Positions 1-9,208 of a DNA stretch of 15,766 bases are shown piece by piece. Positions within the stretch are counted from its first letter, which is position 1; the number at the start of each line of letters is the position of its first letter. The notes beneath the pieces were generated by a model. That model did not search any database. It worked only from the letters and a program-made list of their open reading frames with translations, and was not told where the DNA came from. This DNA comes from Saccoglossus kowalevskii (taxonomy: Eukaryota; Hemichordata; Enteropneusta; Harrimaniidae). Location of the stretch: NCBI RefSeq assembly GCF_000003605.2, contig NW_003157238.1:31477-47242 (forward strand), in the 5' to 3' direction. A program made the translations under genes and the position numbers.

Positions 1-262
1 CATTACGGCAGCCAAGTTTGTTTCACCTCGATCAATGCAGTAATACCCTACGATGCACTATTCCCATAAGCGTGGGTATGTGGAAGTTCATAGCCAAGCG
101 TACTGCGGTCAAGAACAAGGTAAGAAATTACGTGACGAGACCATCTCGATTTGCCGTCGATTTCCGGGTCCGGGTGCGTTTCATACAAGAAGATCGTTAC
201 GAACTACACCGCCGAGTGTAGTAGACATAATCCTGATGGCAATAGGAAGTTCGAAGGAAGCT
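1..262. other. CpG-rich segment with competing open frames, unassigned
   Basis: This stretch is markedly richer in G+C (about 48% by eye) and in CpG than the rest of the window, and is open in several frames. Two plus-strand frames are open for 65-75 codons, a third plus frame is open from about 133 to 261, and an ATG-less minus frame is open for about 51 codons. A good plus-strand donor (GAACAAG|GTAAGAAAT) lies at 119/120. None of the translations is recognisable, and I cannot choose between strands. It may be the end of a gene lying to the left, or an old mobile-element fragment. Confidence 0.3.
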
Positions 263-349
263 AATACAGTTGATTTATAACAGACGAAGTAAATGGAAAT
301 CACTTTTCAGTCCTCGTTGAGACACAAACGTAATTTAATACACACTACT

Positions 350-650
350 ACAGTTCGACTAAAGTTTACAAACACCAGTCACACAAAGTCCCGCAAATTC
401 AAAAGGGATTTTTAAATGCACCGTGGAACACGAGATGAACAAATGTGCATACTTAGATGACGACTCCACGCTATACGCAGCGTGAAAATGGCAATTTAAA
501 CTTTGCTTGCAGATTTTTCCGGGCAGATTTACATAATAATACAGTTCGATAACACGACCAGTCACATAAAATCCATCAAAAGGGAACTGCAAGTCGTATA
601 ATGCCAAAACAGTACCATGATTTCACAACTTTTATCGACGTCCACTGTAC
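350..650. repeat. Diverged two-copy tandem duplication
   Basis: Two imperfect copies begin at about 350 and 541. Both start with ACAGTTCGA, followed by ACCAGTCACA(C/T)A, then CAAAAGGGA. A further matching block lies about 100 bases on (ACTTAGATGACGACTCCACG at 451 versus ACTTTTATCGACGTCCAC at 628). The copy offset drifts from about 191 to 177 bases, so small indels have accumulated. The 82-codon minus frame across it (607-359) is explained by the duplication and not by a gene. Confidence 0.5.
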
Positions 651-689
651 AACAGTCACAAGAACACAAAGCCTAAACTATCAGAAATT

Positions 690-2353
690 CGTAACACATA
701 ATTCGAGTGATGGAATAACAAAATTACTAATCATTTGTAAATTCAATCCATCGAAAAAGTATAAAAAATATTTTTATAAACAATTTTTATTATATAAATA
801 CACTTTGAAAAGAAACAAAATTCATAAACATAAATCTATTTGAATACATTCTCACTACAAATTACACAATACTTATTTTCTAGTGGAGTTTCTTCACAGC
901 ACAAACTATTGGAATCATGCACACGTGTGAGTACTTCGGCAACACATTTTATAGCTACGCTCAAAATAGTCCATCATCTATTGCGCAACTGTGACCACAC
1001 GACATCATTCTGTTAACATCCACACATTTTCATAAAATCTCCATGAACTTTTTGACCTTTCATATGTAAAATACACTACAATTTACTCCAGAAAAACAAT
1101 TTTCTTGGTACATTCCTACATTCTTGCATACTAATGAGGGATTCAGACACATTCCAAGCTGAACAATTTTCTTGGACTAATAACAAAGCTGGTCAATCCT
1201 TTCCCAGCAAAAAACGTCTGGATGTCAATCACCTACGTAACCATAAATCTGAATCTAAATAACTGCGTCTTTATTAATCTGTACACGCACACACTTAAAA
1301 TGTACCAGTTATTGCGCAACATGTCAATTACCTTATTCCTAAACTAAGAACAAACTTATCAATTGGAGTCTATAGTGCACCCATCGCAAACAACTGTCAG
1401 TGGGTATTGGACTGCCTAGCGCATGCACAATCTAAACCCATGACAATCACCTTAGAATCAATCCTAGGAAATAAAAACTTAAGCGTTTTCGAATCACATA
1501 AATCAGTTGGTTTTGATGAATCGTCGCAGAGGATGCAGCAACAGTTATCTGTTAACCATTTTCTGTAACTTTTAGATAATGTATACAAATTGAAGAAAAT
1601 GATGACCAATAACAGTCACATTTTTGCCGTACAGATGGGTCGTATGAGGAAACCATCACATCTCCATATATGTCGGCATTCAGAAATAAAGCAGCTGAGA
1701 GGCATCACTGCTAAGACTGGTCGATGACTTTAATCACCAACGTGATTCACAGAACGCCATATGCGTTACCTTAATATTTACCTAAAACTTGTTACTGGGC
1801 AGTCATAAACCTTCCCTGGCTAAATTATCAACGTAAAACACACGGGATAGATGCTCAAATCTACTGAGAGAGTATCTGACACACCGCTCACAAATTGTCT
1901 CTCAGACTGGCAATTTATTTAAATTGTGTTCATCAAGGATCGGTACTTTTTTTTCAATTTTACCACACATTAAAAATTAACATGCTGACGAGCTATAATG
2001 TGCCAACTACTACTGGTAATCTAGGGAGTTATTCATAATACATTAATTTAATCGTTATGGGAAACTTAAAATGCCATCACTGTTGATGGTACTGAAATAA
2101 CAGCTCAAGACCAAATAACAATATTGAATATTACTTTACCCAATATATCATTTATATTATATTATATTACAGGTTTACAGTAAATAATGGCATTTATATT
2201 CGCTGGACAGGTGGAACAGCTTTATGTGGTGGCAGCGCTTTTAATTTATGGCCGTTCTATTCACAAACACAGATTAAATATCACAGTAACAACTATTTAG
2301 TATTCATAATGAGTCATTTTAAATAATATAATAAACCAGCGAAAATAAAATTG
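690..2353. other. AT-rich stretch without a supported gene
   Basis: No open frame here has convincing splice context. The best fragment is an ATG-less minus frame, 973-836, of 45 codons with five cysteines including a Cys-Cys, ending in TAG. It lacks a good acceptor in the phase the neighbouring gene would need. A minus frame at 1609-1397 also has three adjacent cysteines but no clear boundaries. CACACGTGTG at 920-929 is a perfect palindrome around an E-box. A TTATA-type microsatellite lies at about 2150-2170. An AATAAA on the minus strand at 1919-1914 could serve as a downstream polyadenylation signal. Confidence 0.4.
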
Positions 2354-2400
2354 TTAGCTGCCTGTCCGAGTCAAATTAGAGAAAACGAATTTTAGGAGAA
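2354..2400 (-). CDS. Possible terminal exon of the cysteine-module gene
   Basis: A TATATTTCAG acceptor at 2402-2401 opens a 47-base frame in phase 1, as the previous exon needs, ending at a TAA (2356-2354). It would add about 15 residues, partly hydrophobic (L-L-L-K-F-V-F), without cysteines. An ATTAAA on the minus strand at 2245-2240 could be the polyadenylation signal. The implied intron of 346 bases fits its neighbours. The pyrimidine tract is weak, however, and other ends, including exons beyond the left edge of the window, remain possible. Confidence 0.35.
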
Positions 2401-4355
2401 CTGAAATATATATTAATGACATGCACCCAATTTCAATGGACACTTCGGTGTGTACTCTTATACACAACTTATAATGGAAACGTACATAGTTCTGTTGATA
2501 AAAGGGAAATTAAATTCATACTTGAATGCTTAAGTATTTGCCAAAGATTATGTATTATGAGGTTATATTTGACATGTATATTGATTCTATTGAGATTAAA
2601 TCGACATTCTAAGCGAATCTCAGATTTCTATATCTTTTACCTATACATTCTAATTAACGATGTGTCTGGGCGCGCACATAGTCACATATATGAAGTGCTA
2701 ACTTTGAAATAATTTACGTTTGTAATCAATGTTTGTATATACTCACGCTTTGGACGACAACATACGTAATTGTGATTACATAATACAGTGTCGAATATTT
2801 GTAGCATATTCACATCACATGGAGGTGGTCCGCAGTAACTGCCTGGATATATCTCATCGCATTTGTCTACGAACAAAATAAGACAAATTGACATTATAGA
2901 CTTACTTATTTTGGAAGTTGATTGAATAAGCCACAACAGAGAAATATGTCACAATTATTATTTGGCGAAACATTACATCTGTTAGTAAAAAAGTCAAAAC
3001 TTGCACATTTGCTATTTACTAGATTGCTATATTGTCTCAAATAATTCTGAATACGTACCTGTGTTTGTGGTGCAGCATTTACAGTCAGAATGAGGGCAAA
3101 GTTTATCTGATTCCACCACTCGTTCCGTTACTTGGCAAGTTGACCTGCAACGGCCCTCAATACCCTGGTTTGTGACACACTCGGCGTCATCTGCAAGCAC
3201 ATCAATGAAATAAAATAAAACAAACAAAAGCTCCCTGCCGTCTTCCAAATTGTACTTACTAGGACAAGCTAATTACCGCGATGTGGAGTGATCCCGCAGA
3301 GTGAGCTAGACAAAGTACTATAATCTAAACATGAGTTGCATAATTACTAGCATAGACCAAACTTGTTATAGCTAAATTTACAAAACGTTTTTTTTAAGAA
3401 TCTTTCAATACATAAAAGTTTTCAAATCCACTTCACAATTATCTTTTTTTCTGTTCAACTCACCAACATCGCACGAATCAGCATTGACATTGCGATATTC
3501 GAACCTCTGCAAAAAAAAAGAAAAAAAAGAAGAAGATACAATCAATATAATACAATCAATCAATCTTGTCTAGTATTCTAGAAAATTAATCGAATAATAT
3601 GTTTTTTTAACGCTGGTGTATTCGGGACTATATATTCCGGCATTTAGCATTCGTTGTCAATCATGGTTGAACGGTAACCCACTTACGATTTAAGTGACAT
3701 TATATTGTGACATATTATGTTTGCCAGTTTGCACATATCCAAATGCAATATTTTTGCACGATTTGATTACGTCAAAGCACACGTCAAAACTGACAAAGTA
3801 TTTTGAATGCATCAAAGTCTTACCTTGTTGCCACAAACAATTGGGATAAAAACAAGTACAATCACTAACCACTTCATTTTTGCTGTAAATGGAGATTATA
3901 AAGACAACACATGTAAACATTAAGGCACGATATGAATTGAAAAAATATCGAAATTTCAATATTAATATCTGGAAAAAGTTGCTAAAAACAAGACAGAAAC
4001 ATTTAGGCTTGGGAAAATTCCGGTATCAGCTTAATATTCTAAATTAAACATGAAAATCGGAAAGATATATAAAAAAAATTATATCTATATAAGAAAAATC
4101 GATCTTATTAGTAATCTTTAGCATATTATTTTTAGTTTTGAATTAAACAGCCGAATTCACCAAATTAAAGCAACGGCACAGTACACAGCAGATGTTATAA
4201 GTCAGAATGACAAACCTGTGTCAATATTTACATTAAATCCTGTGAAGAAAGAATGTAGCAATCGGAGCGAAAGTTTAAACATCAGTCCCTACCTTTAGTT
4301 CTGTGCTATGTGCTACAGTTTCACTTTGGTGGACAGAAGTGTATAGCGTCATCAA
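2354..4355 (-). CDS. Secreted cysteine-module protein gene (multi-exon model)
   Basis: A spliced minus-strand gene of unknown function. The model runs: 5' leader exon ending at 4293; exon 3882-3824 with the start codon at 3877-3875 and a signal peptide; exon 3506-3464; exon 3190-3059; exon 2866-2747; and possibly a terminal exon 2400-2354. Every junction has GT-AG ends. Phases chain without conflict: 0 after the signal exon, then 1, 1 and 1. The product is predicted to be extracellular: an N-terminal signal, a short linker with one Cys, then two 40-44 residue modules carrying seven and six cysteines, each with Cys-Cys near its end. Total length would be about 131 residues if the terminal exon is right. 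Introns are 410, 317, 273, 192 and perhaps 346 bases. The compact Cys-Cys-ending modules recall CLIP-like or other disulfide-rich secreted modules, but I cannot name the family. I see no enzyme domain. Exon structure is well supported; function is unknown. Confidence 0.72.
2747..2866 (-). CDS. Cysteine module 2, phase 1-1 exon
   Basis: A 120-base exon with acceptor TTGTTCGTAG and donor GTGAGT, phase 1 on both sides. It encodes a 40-residue module with six cysteines spaced C-x8-C-x4-C-x12-C-x5-C-C, followed by R-P-K. A G-P-P-P turn lies between Cys 2 and Cys 3. The even cysteine count allows three disulfides. The terminal V-C-C-R-P resembles the end of CLIP modules of invertebrate serine proteases, but the Cys3-Cys4 gap is shorter than is usual there. 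No protease domain was found nearby, so the resemblance is only suggestive. Confidence 0.75.
3059..3190 (-). CDS. Cysteine module 1, phase 1-1 exon
   Basis: A 132-base exon bounded by CTTGCAG and CAG|GTACGT. It enters and leaves in phase 1, so it can be inserted or duplicated without disturbing the frame. The module has seven cysteines spaced C-x9-C-x3-C-x12-C-x4-C-x-C-C and ends with a Thr/Asn-rich tail (T-T-N-T). Compared with module 2, the first-to-third Cys distance is the same (x9+x3 versus x8+x4) and the x12 gap is the same. The two exons are therefore probably diverged duplicates. The extra Cys next to the Cys-Cys pair leaves an odd number within the module; it could pair with the single Cys of the linker exon. 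Confidence 0.75.
3464..3506 (-). CDS. Linker exon of the cysteine-module gene
   Basis: A 43-base exon preceded by an exceptionally long pyrimidine tract (the complement of the A/G run 3511-3536) and TGCAG, and followed by GTGAGT. Entered in phase 0 from the signal exon it encodes 14 residues (R-F-E-Y-R-N-V-N-A-D-S-C-D-V) and leaves one base, so it exits in phase 1. The next exon requires exactly that phase. It would be the start of the mature protein and contributes one cysteine. An alternative AG two bases downstream would shift the frame and break the chain. Confidence 0.7.
3824..3882 (-). CDS. Signal-peptide exon
   Basis: The acceptor at 3884-3883 follows a pyrimidine-rich tract and leaves a five-base CAAAA leader before the ATG at 3877-3875. 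The 18 codons read M-K-W, then a hydrophobic core rich in V, L, I and F, a proline, and ending V-C-G-N-K. This is a textbook secretory signal, with cleavage plausible after the Cys-Gly. The exon ends AACAAG|GTAAGA, a near-consensus donor, in phase 0. The long hydrophobic run directly before a perfect donor in an AT-rich region is the strongest single sign that this is real. It fixes the protein as secreted. Confidence 0.75.
4293..4355 (-). other. Candidate 5' leader exon of the cysteine-module gene
   Basis: On the minus strand an AAAG|GTAGGG donor sits at 4293/4292, 410 bases upstream of a strong acceptor (TCTCCATTTACAG, then CAAAA before the start codon). A first, largely untranslated exon is therefore expected. 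A small ATG frame in this exon runs up to the donor, but after splicing it would hit a stop just across the junction, overlapping the true start. It would be an upstream ORF and not part of the protein. The 5' end of the exon is not defined; 4355 is only the position of that upstream ATG. Confidence 0.4.
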
Positions 4356-4399
4356 ACTGGTTTAATTTATCGGCTTATGTCATTGGATATAGCGTATCA

Positions 4400-6120
4400 A
4401 TCACATTCATCCTTTCCTTTATTAACCCGACATGAGGCGATGTCACCATGACAATATGGCCCATCTGCTTGCCATCCTTTACAGCCATAACGGATGACGA
4501 ATATCCTAATATTTAGGAGGGTTAGGACTTACAATGAATATATCACTGTAATTTTTCAATTGAGTAGAAAGAAACAGTATATATTATATGTGCAAAACCA
4601 CGATTTACTATAATGTTGTTGTACTGCGCGTTGTAACTAATCGTTACACATACACGTATGCGTGATATTTGACCCTATTGTTTCATGTTATTAACGTGTG
4701 TTATTTTTCATAAACTGACATATGGACAGATGATAAATTGTACATTCGTGATGTTGAAAGATGTTAATTCTCCTGCATATTTAATTTGTGTGATAGTTTG
4801 TATTACGACAACGGAACAATTCGTTACTTCATAGAAAACTCCAGGGAATCATGAGGTGAACATGGCCTGTTTTTATCTCTTTGAGTAAAACATAGGTTGA
4901 ATTAACTTAAACGGACGATATTAGATTGATGTGTTTTGAAGAAGACGTTTTTTATGTTATGAACACCTACTTTTTTCATGAATACCTCATTAATGGTGCA
5001 ATGAATGAACAATAAAAGATAATTTGCAATAAAAATACATGAACATACATTTAAGCAAAATTTTGCGAAAATCAAGATGGCCGCCCATTTTAAAAATTGG
5101 TAATATCCCGAATAACAATATTGTGGCACAATTTGAACGAATCAAAGTACGTTTGAAATTAGTACATTCAATATGATTAACAATAATTCATAATTGATGC
5201 ACAATTACAATGTGACATAACTCTGATTTCACTGAAATGTATCCTTATCTCACTTATCACAACTGGTAACCTGTTCAAATATATTCCATCGCGTTTAAGA
5301 ATTGATAACAATAATATCGCACATATCAAACATTATATGTTTGCTAGTTATGAACCCATTGCGTTAAAACAAATATGAAGGTGATATATTGATTCTCTGA
5401 GTTAACACTTATTACTTAATTTAATTGGAGCTTATGCATGACGTCATTCAGTGTGTGATTATGATCTACAGAACTCTTTTCTAGTTAAACATTAGTTTAC
5501 GACCTAGATAAGATAACTAAACTGTGTTTGCGTACAAATCTGTAAAACCACCAAGTACATTCCATGCCGTATATTGTACGGCAAATAAAAACAAATACTC
5601 CGTCACTAATACAATATGTAAACCTTTCATCATCATCATATTTATTGATCTATTTCAAGACAGTATGAGCCGAATTCAAATATCCCACTACTGAGCATGT
5701 TACTGCGCATATATGCATTACACTATAGCAGAAAATCTCCTATTGTATATAATGAAAAACAAATATCACTCTGGAAACTCACTAAAGTATATGCAATGTT
5801 TTAACAATATTAGGATGAGATAGTATATGACTTTTACATCCATGTTGCTGAGCAAAATAACAAATGAGATGTATTAAATAATACCATCACAGAAACTAGT
5901 TTAAAAATGAAAATATTGACTATTTGTATAAAATTTAAGATCCCATTTTTTAATTTGGCATTCTGATATTCTGATGGCATGAGCTCATAGTAATCGAACA
6001 TATGAAGGGCGGTAGCAGCCGACACATTACGCGCGTAACATTACTGTTTTATATTCAATTTCACGAATTTACATGTTTATTTCGGACTCTTACAAGCATC
6101 ATCTCAAACCAGTTATAATT
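4400..6120. other. AT-rich intergenic region
   Basis: About 1.7 kb with stops in every frame and no exon that I can support. One local feature stands out: CAAGATGGCCGCCC at about 5073, which matches the YY1-type motif often found just downstream of animal transcription starts. No open frame follows it on the plus strand, so its role is unclear. Confidence 0.4.
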
Positions 6121-6124
6121 CGAA

Positions 6125-6253
6125 GAACAGACAGGCGCGTTGCCGTCATGTTGAGCGGCTAGGTTTAGAGTCCTCTGGATAGCCAACAAGGACAGCTTCA
6201 CATTAAACATACGTTGGGAACATTGATACTATACAGGCACGGTACATTATTAG
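6125..6253 (+). other. Candidate plus-strand leader exon
   Basis: A locally GC-richer block ends in TTAG|GTAAGT, a near-perfect donor at 6253/6254. The next good plus-strand acceptor is CTTTCCCTGCAG at 6490, 237 bases on. The only ATG in the block opens a five-codon frame, so this would be a 5' untranslated exon. Its start is not defined; 6125 is an estimate. It is a candidate only: the signals are good individually, but I cannot show a complete protein that they would lead to. Confidence 0.25.
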
Positions 6254-6257
6254 GTAA

Positions 6258-6737
6258 GTACACAACAATAGTGTTGTATGTTGTATTTGGGAAGGGGTGG
6301 GATGGGATGTTGGTACTACTCTCGTGTGTTTAAATAATGGTCTGACATGTTGCATCAGATTTCTCGAAATCACACCGAAATTTATTCAAAACATATATCA
6401 CCCGGCCGTCACAGTAAGGTTTATTCACGATGAACTATACATAGATTTTATGGTGTTCATATCCCGCGTTCAAACATCCTTTCCCTGCAGGTGTTGTCCA
6501 CCAAGTAAGACGTGTTATTGTCAACGCATTGTAAATTTAACCTATAAATACTATTGTGTCGAGGACAACAGTTGTTCGGGATCATTTCAAATCAATCAGC
6601 ATTATAAACTCAGTGTTTGCACATTTGTCAAGTATACGATATATCTGGGGGCCATCATGATCAGCTGTCGCCATCACGCCCATCTGCGTAAAGGCACTCA
6701 TCCCGCCAATATTGTGTGTATAGTTGGAGCGACATAA
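6258..6737 (+). CDS. Cys-rich open frame, possibly one or more exons
   Basis: The longest non-repeat open frame in the window: 159 codons after a TAA and up to a TAA at 6735, with no convincing ATG start. The translation is unusually rich in cysteine, with three Cys-Cys pairs (V-V-C-C, L-T-C-C, P-C-R-C-C-P-P), then T-C-Y-C and several single Cys. Inside it lies a strong acceptor (TTTCCCTGCAG|G at 6490), in the phase that keeps this frame, and 14 bases later a GTAAGA donor after C-C-P-P in phase 1. The C-x-C-C followed by a phase-1 donor echoes minus-strand module 1 (C-K-C-C). It may therefore be a true terminal exon starting at 6491, a decayed module ending at 6504, or chance. No family recognised. 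Confidence 0.35.
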   Translation, partial: VHNNSVVCCIWEGVGWDVGTTLVCLNNGLTCCIRFLEITPKFIQNIYHPAVTVRFIHDELYIDFMVFISRVQTSFPCRCCPPSKTCYCQRIVNLTYKYYCVEDNSCSGSFQINQHYKLSVCTFVKYTIYLGAIMISCRHHAHLRKGTHPANIVCIVGAT

Positions 6738-7363
6738 ACTTTAAATTGAGAACTATCGAAACTATCAATGTAATTCTGTAACAGATGTAAATACAGGTTT
6801 GCGGATATTCGAAACTAATTTTTAGTCTTGGTTTTACACTGTTAAGTTTTACCAGAATAGGAACATGTTAAGACTATATAAATTACAAAGTTGTGTTTAA
6901 ATTGACGTAGCTTAGTTACAGTTTTTCAGCTGACAATTATGAGATTTATAGGCACGATGTTATATAGTTTCATTCAAATACAACGACACACAGTCTCGAG
7001 TACATGGCAAATGTACACATCAACACAATGTTAACACTATTTTAATTTGAATCTCTTCAACAATTAAAAAAACACGTGTATTGGGAGGATGGCCCAGTGT
7101 TGCCATGGTGATAGACCAATTATAATTACAGAAGATGTAACGCAGAAAAATTTATTTATCAAATTATACAAACCATTTGCATATGGAAAATTGTTCGCAT
7201 TTCAGTAATTTGAGTGTTTTTTTTTTCAGAATGTTCCACTTATCGCGAAGCATCACAATTGTATCAATATGAAATAATATTTACATTTGCACTTCGCGCA
7301 AACGAAATTGCTTTATATGTGAAAAAACTTTTGAAACCAAAAGTGTACCTGGAATAATTATAT
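6738..7363. other. AT-rich flank of the minisatellite
   Basis: No open frame worth calling. It contains an ACACGTGT E-box palindrome near 7073 and a T-run near 7220. The minisatellite starts abruptly at about 7364. Confidence 0.4.
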
Positions 7364-8838
7364 TCAAGAAGACTATATACATGTCATGTATGTGAGAGGG
7401 CGGTGTAAAGAAGACTATATACATATCATGTATGTGAGAGGGCGGTGTAAAGAAGACTATATACATGTCATATGTGTGAGAGAGCGGTGTAAAGAAGACT
7501 ATATACATGTCATGTATGTGAGAGGGCGGTGTAAAGAAGACTATGTACATGTCATGTATGTGAGAGGGAGGTTTCAAGAAGACTATATACATGTCATGTA
7601 TGTGAGAGAGCGGTGTAAAGAAGACTATATACATGTCATGTATGTGAGAGGGCGGTGTAAAGAAGACTATGTACATGTCATGTATGTGAGAGGGCGGTGT
7701 AAAGAAGACTATATATACATGTCATGTATGTGAGAGGGCGGTGTAAAGAAGACTATATACATGTCATGTATGTGAGAGGGCGGTGTAAAGAAGACTATAT
7801 ATACATGTCATGTATGTGAGAGGGCGGTGTAAAGAAGACTATATATACATGTCATGTATGTGAGAGGGTGGTGTCAAGAAGACTATATACATGTCATGTA
7901 TGTGAGAGGGTGGTGTCAAGAAGACTATATACATGTCATGTATGTGAGAGGGCGGTTTCAAGAAGACTATATATACATGTCATGTATGTGAGAGGGCGGT
8001 TTCAAGAAGACTATATATACATGTCATGTATGTGAGAGGGCGGTGTCAAGAAGACTATATACATGTCATGTATGTGAGAGGGCGGTGTAAGGAAGACTAT
8101 ATACATGTCATGTATGTGAGAGGGCGGTTTCAAGAAGACTATATATACATGTCATGTATGTGAGAGGGCGGTGTCAAGAAGACTATATACATGTCATGTA
8201 TGTGAGGGGGCGGTGTAATGAAGACTATATACATGTCATATGTGTGAGAAGGCGGTGTAAGGAAGACTATATACATGTCATGTATGTGAGAGGGCGGTTT
8301 CAAGAAGACTATATGCATGTCATGCATGTGAGAGGACTGTGTAAGGAAGACTATATACATGTCATGTATGTGAGAGGGCGGTGTAAAGAAGACTATATAT
8401 ACATGTCATGTATGTGAGAGGGCGGTTTCAAGAAGACTATATATACATGTCATGTATGTGAGAGGGCGGTGTCAAGAAGACTATATACATGTCATGTATG
8501 TGAGAGGGCGGTGTAAGGAAGACTATATACATGTCATGTATGTGAGAGGGCGGTTTCAAGAAGACTATATATACATGTCATGTATGTGAGAGGGCGGTGT
8601 CAAGAAGACTATATACATGTCATGTATGTGAGGGGGCGGTGTAATGAAGACTATATACATGTCATATGTGTGAGAAGGCGGTGTAAGGAAGACTATATAC
8701 ATGTCATGTATGTGAGAGGGCGGTTTCAAGAAGACTATATGCATGTCATGCATGTGAGAGGACTGTGCAAGGAAGACTATATACATGTCATGTATGTGAG
8801 AGGGCGGTGTAAAGAAGACTATATATACATGTCATGTA
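7364..8838. repeat. 42-bp minisatellite array, about 35 copies
   Basis: About 34 full monomers plus a partial one. The basic unit is 42 bases, with some 44-base units that carry an extra TA in the TATATA segment. The unit contains GAAGACTATATACATG, then TCATGTATGTGAGAG, then GGCGGTGTAAA. Variants change GTGTAAA to GTTTCAA, GTGTCAA or GTGTAAG, and GAGAGGG to GAGAGAG or GAGGGGG. Since 42 is divisible by three, one frame on each strand stays open through runs of 42-base units (a 14-residue period: M-Y-V-R-G-R-C-K-E-D-Y-I-H-V on plus, M-Y-I-V-F-F-T-P-P-S-H-I-H-D on minus). The 44-base units break these frames. I read them as by-products of the repeat and not as genes. Confidence 0.95.
7960..8838. 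repeat. 426-bp higher-order duplication inside the minisatellite
   Basis: The block starting at 7960 is repeated at an offset of 426 bases, starting at 8386. The match continues to the end of the array at 8838, with a single difference (T at 8342, C at 8768). The unit is ten monomers: seven of 42 bases and three of 44, giving 426. Several monomers in the block carry private variants (for example GCATGTCATGCATG and GAGGACTGTG), and these recur in the same order. This shows one block duplication and not parallel mutation. Confidence 0.93.
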
Positions 8839-9208
8839 ATATGTAAGCGGGAGATGAGATGCTTGACCTGCGCATCTATCATAATCGGCTTGCTAACTGA
8901 AAATGGAATTGTTATGTGCATTAACACAGCCACTAATTCATCTTCAAATACTTTATTGCTTACCAATACTAGTGGAATTAAAGGTTATTTTCCAAGAAAC
9001 TGGTTCAAGAGATGAAATCAGACTTGACAACAGCATTTGCCATTGTCTTAATAAAACTCCGTCTCATTGGTATTGCCTGTAATTTTATGATCATATGCAA
9101 TTGCTACACAATGGTACCCATAATAAAGAAAGGATGATTAAAACCACCAGCCATCATGCAACTAATTCAGCACCTGTTCATTTTGACGATTTCATATTAT
9201 TTTTATAG
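8839..9208. other. Right flank of the minisatellite, no gene
   Basis: AT-rich sequence without a supported gene. A minus-strand frame at about 9065-8960 stays open for some 36 codons and ends near a GTAAGC donor-like site. It has no start, no acceptor and no recognisable residues. Confidence 0.35.

Noticed and set aside
359-607. Minus ORF of 82 codons with internal repetition
   Set aside because: The repetition comes from the diverged tandem duplication 350-650; no splice or start support.
2416-2712. Plus ORF of 98 codons
   Set aside because: It lies antisense to the cysteine-module gene (mostly its last intron). It has a scattered hydrophobic composition typical of AT-rich chance frames.
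2747-3190. CLIP domain assignment for the two cysteine modules
   Set aside because: The terminal Cys-Cys fits, but the Cys3-Cys4 gap of 12 is shorter than usual for CLIP modules and no serine protease domain is nearby.
3690-3959. Minus ORF of 89 codons
   Set aside because: It covers the signal-peptide exon in a different frame. The splice-supported frame is a better explanation.
7364-8838. CRISPR-like array
   Set aside because: Units are directly contiguous with no unique spacers, and the context is eukaryotic.
7281-8846. Six overlapping ORFs of 73-131 codons on both strands
   Set aside because: All are read-through of the 42-base minisatellite. Frames end wherever a 44-base unit occurs, with no start context, splice signals or promoter.
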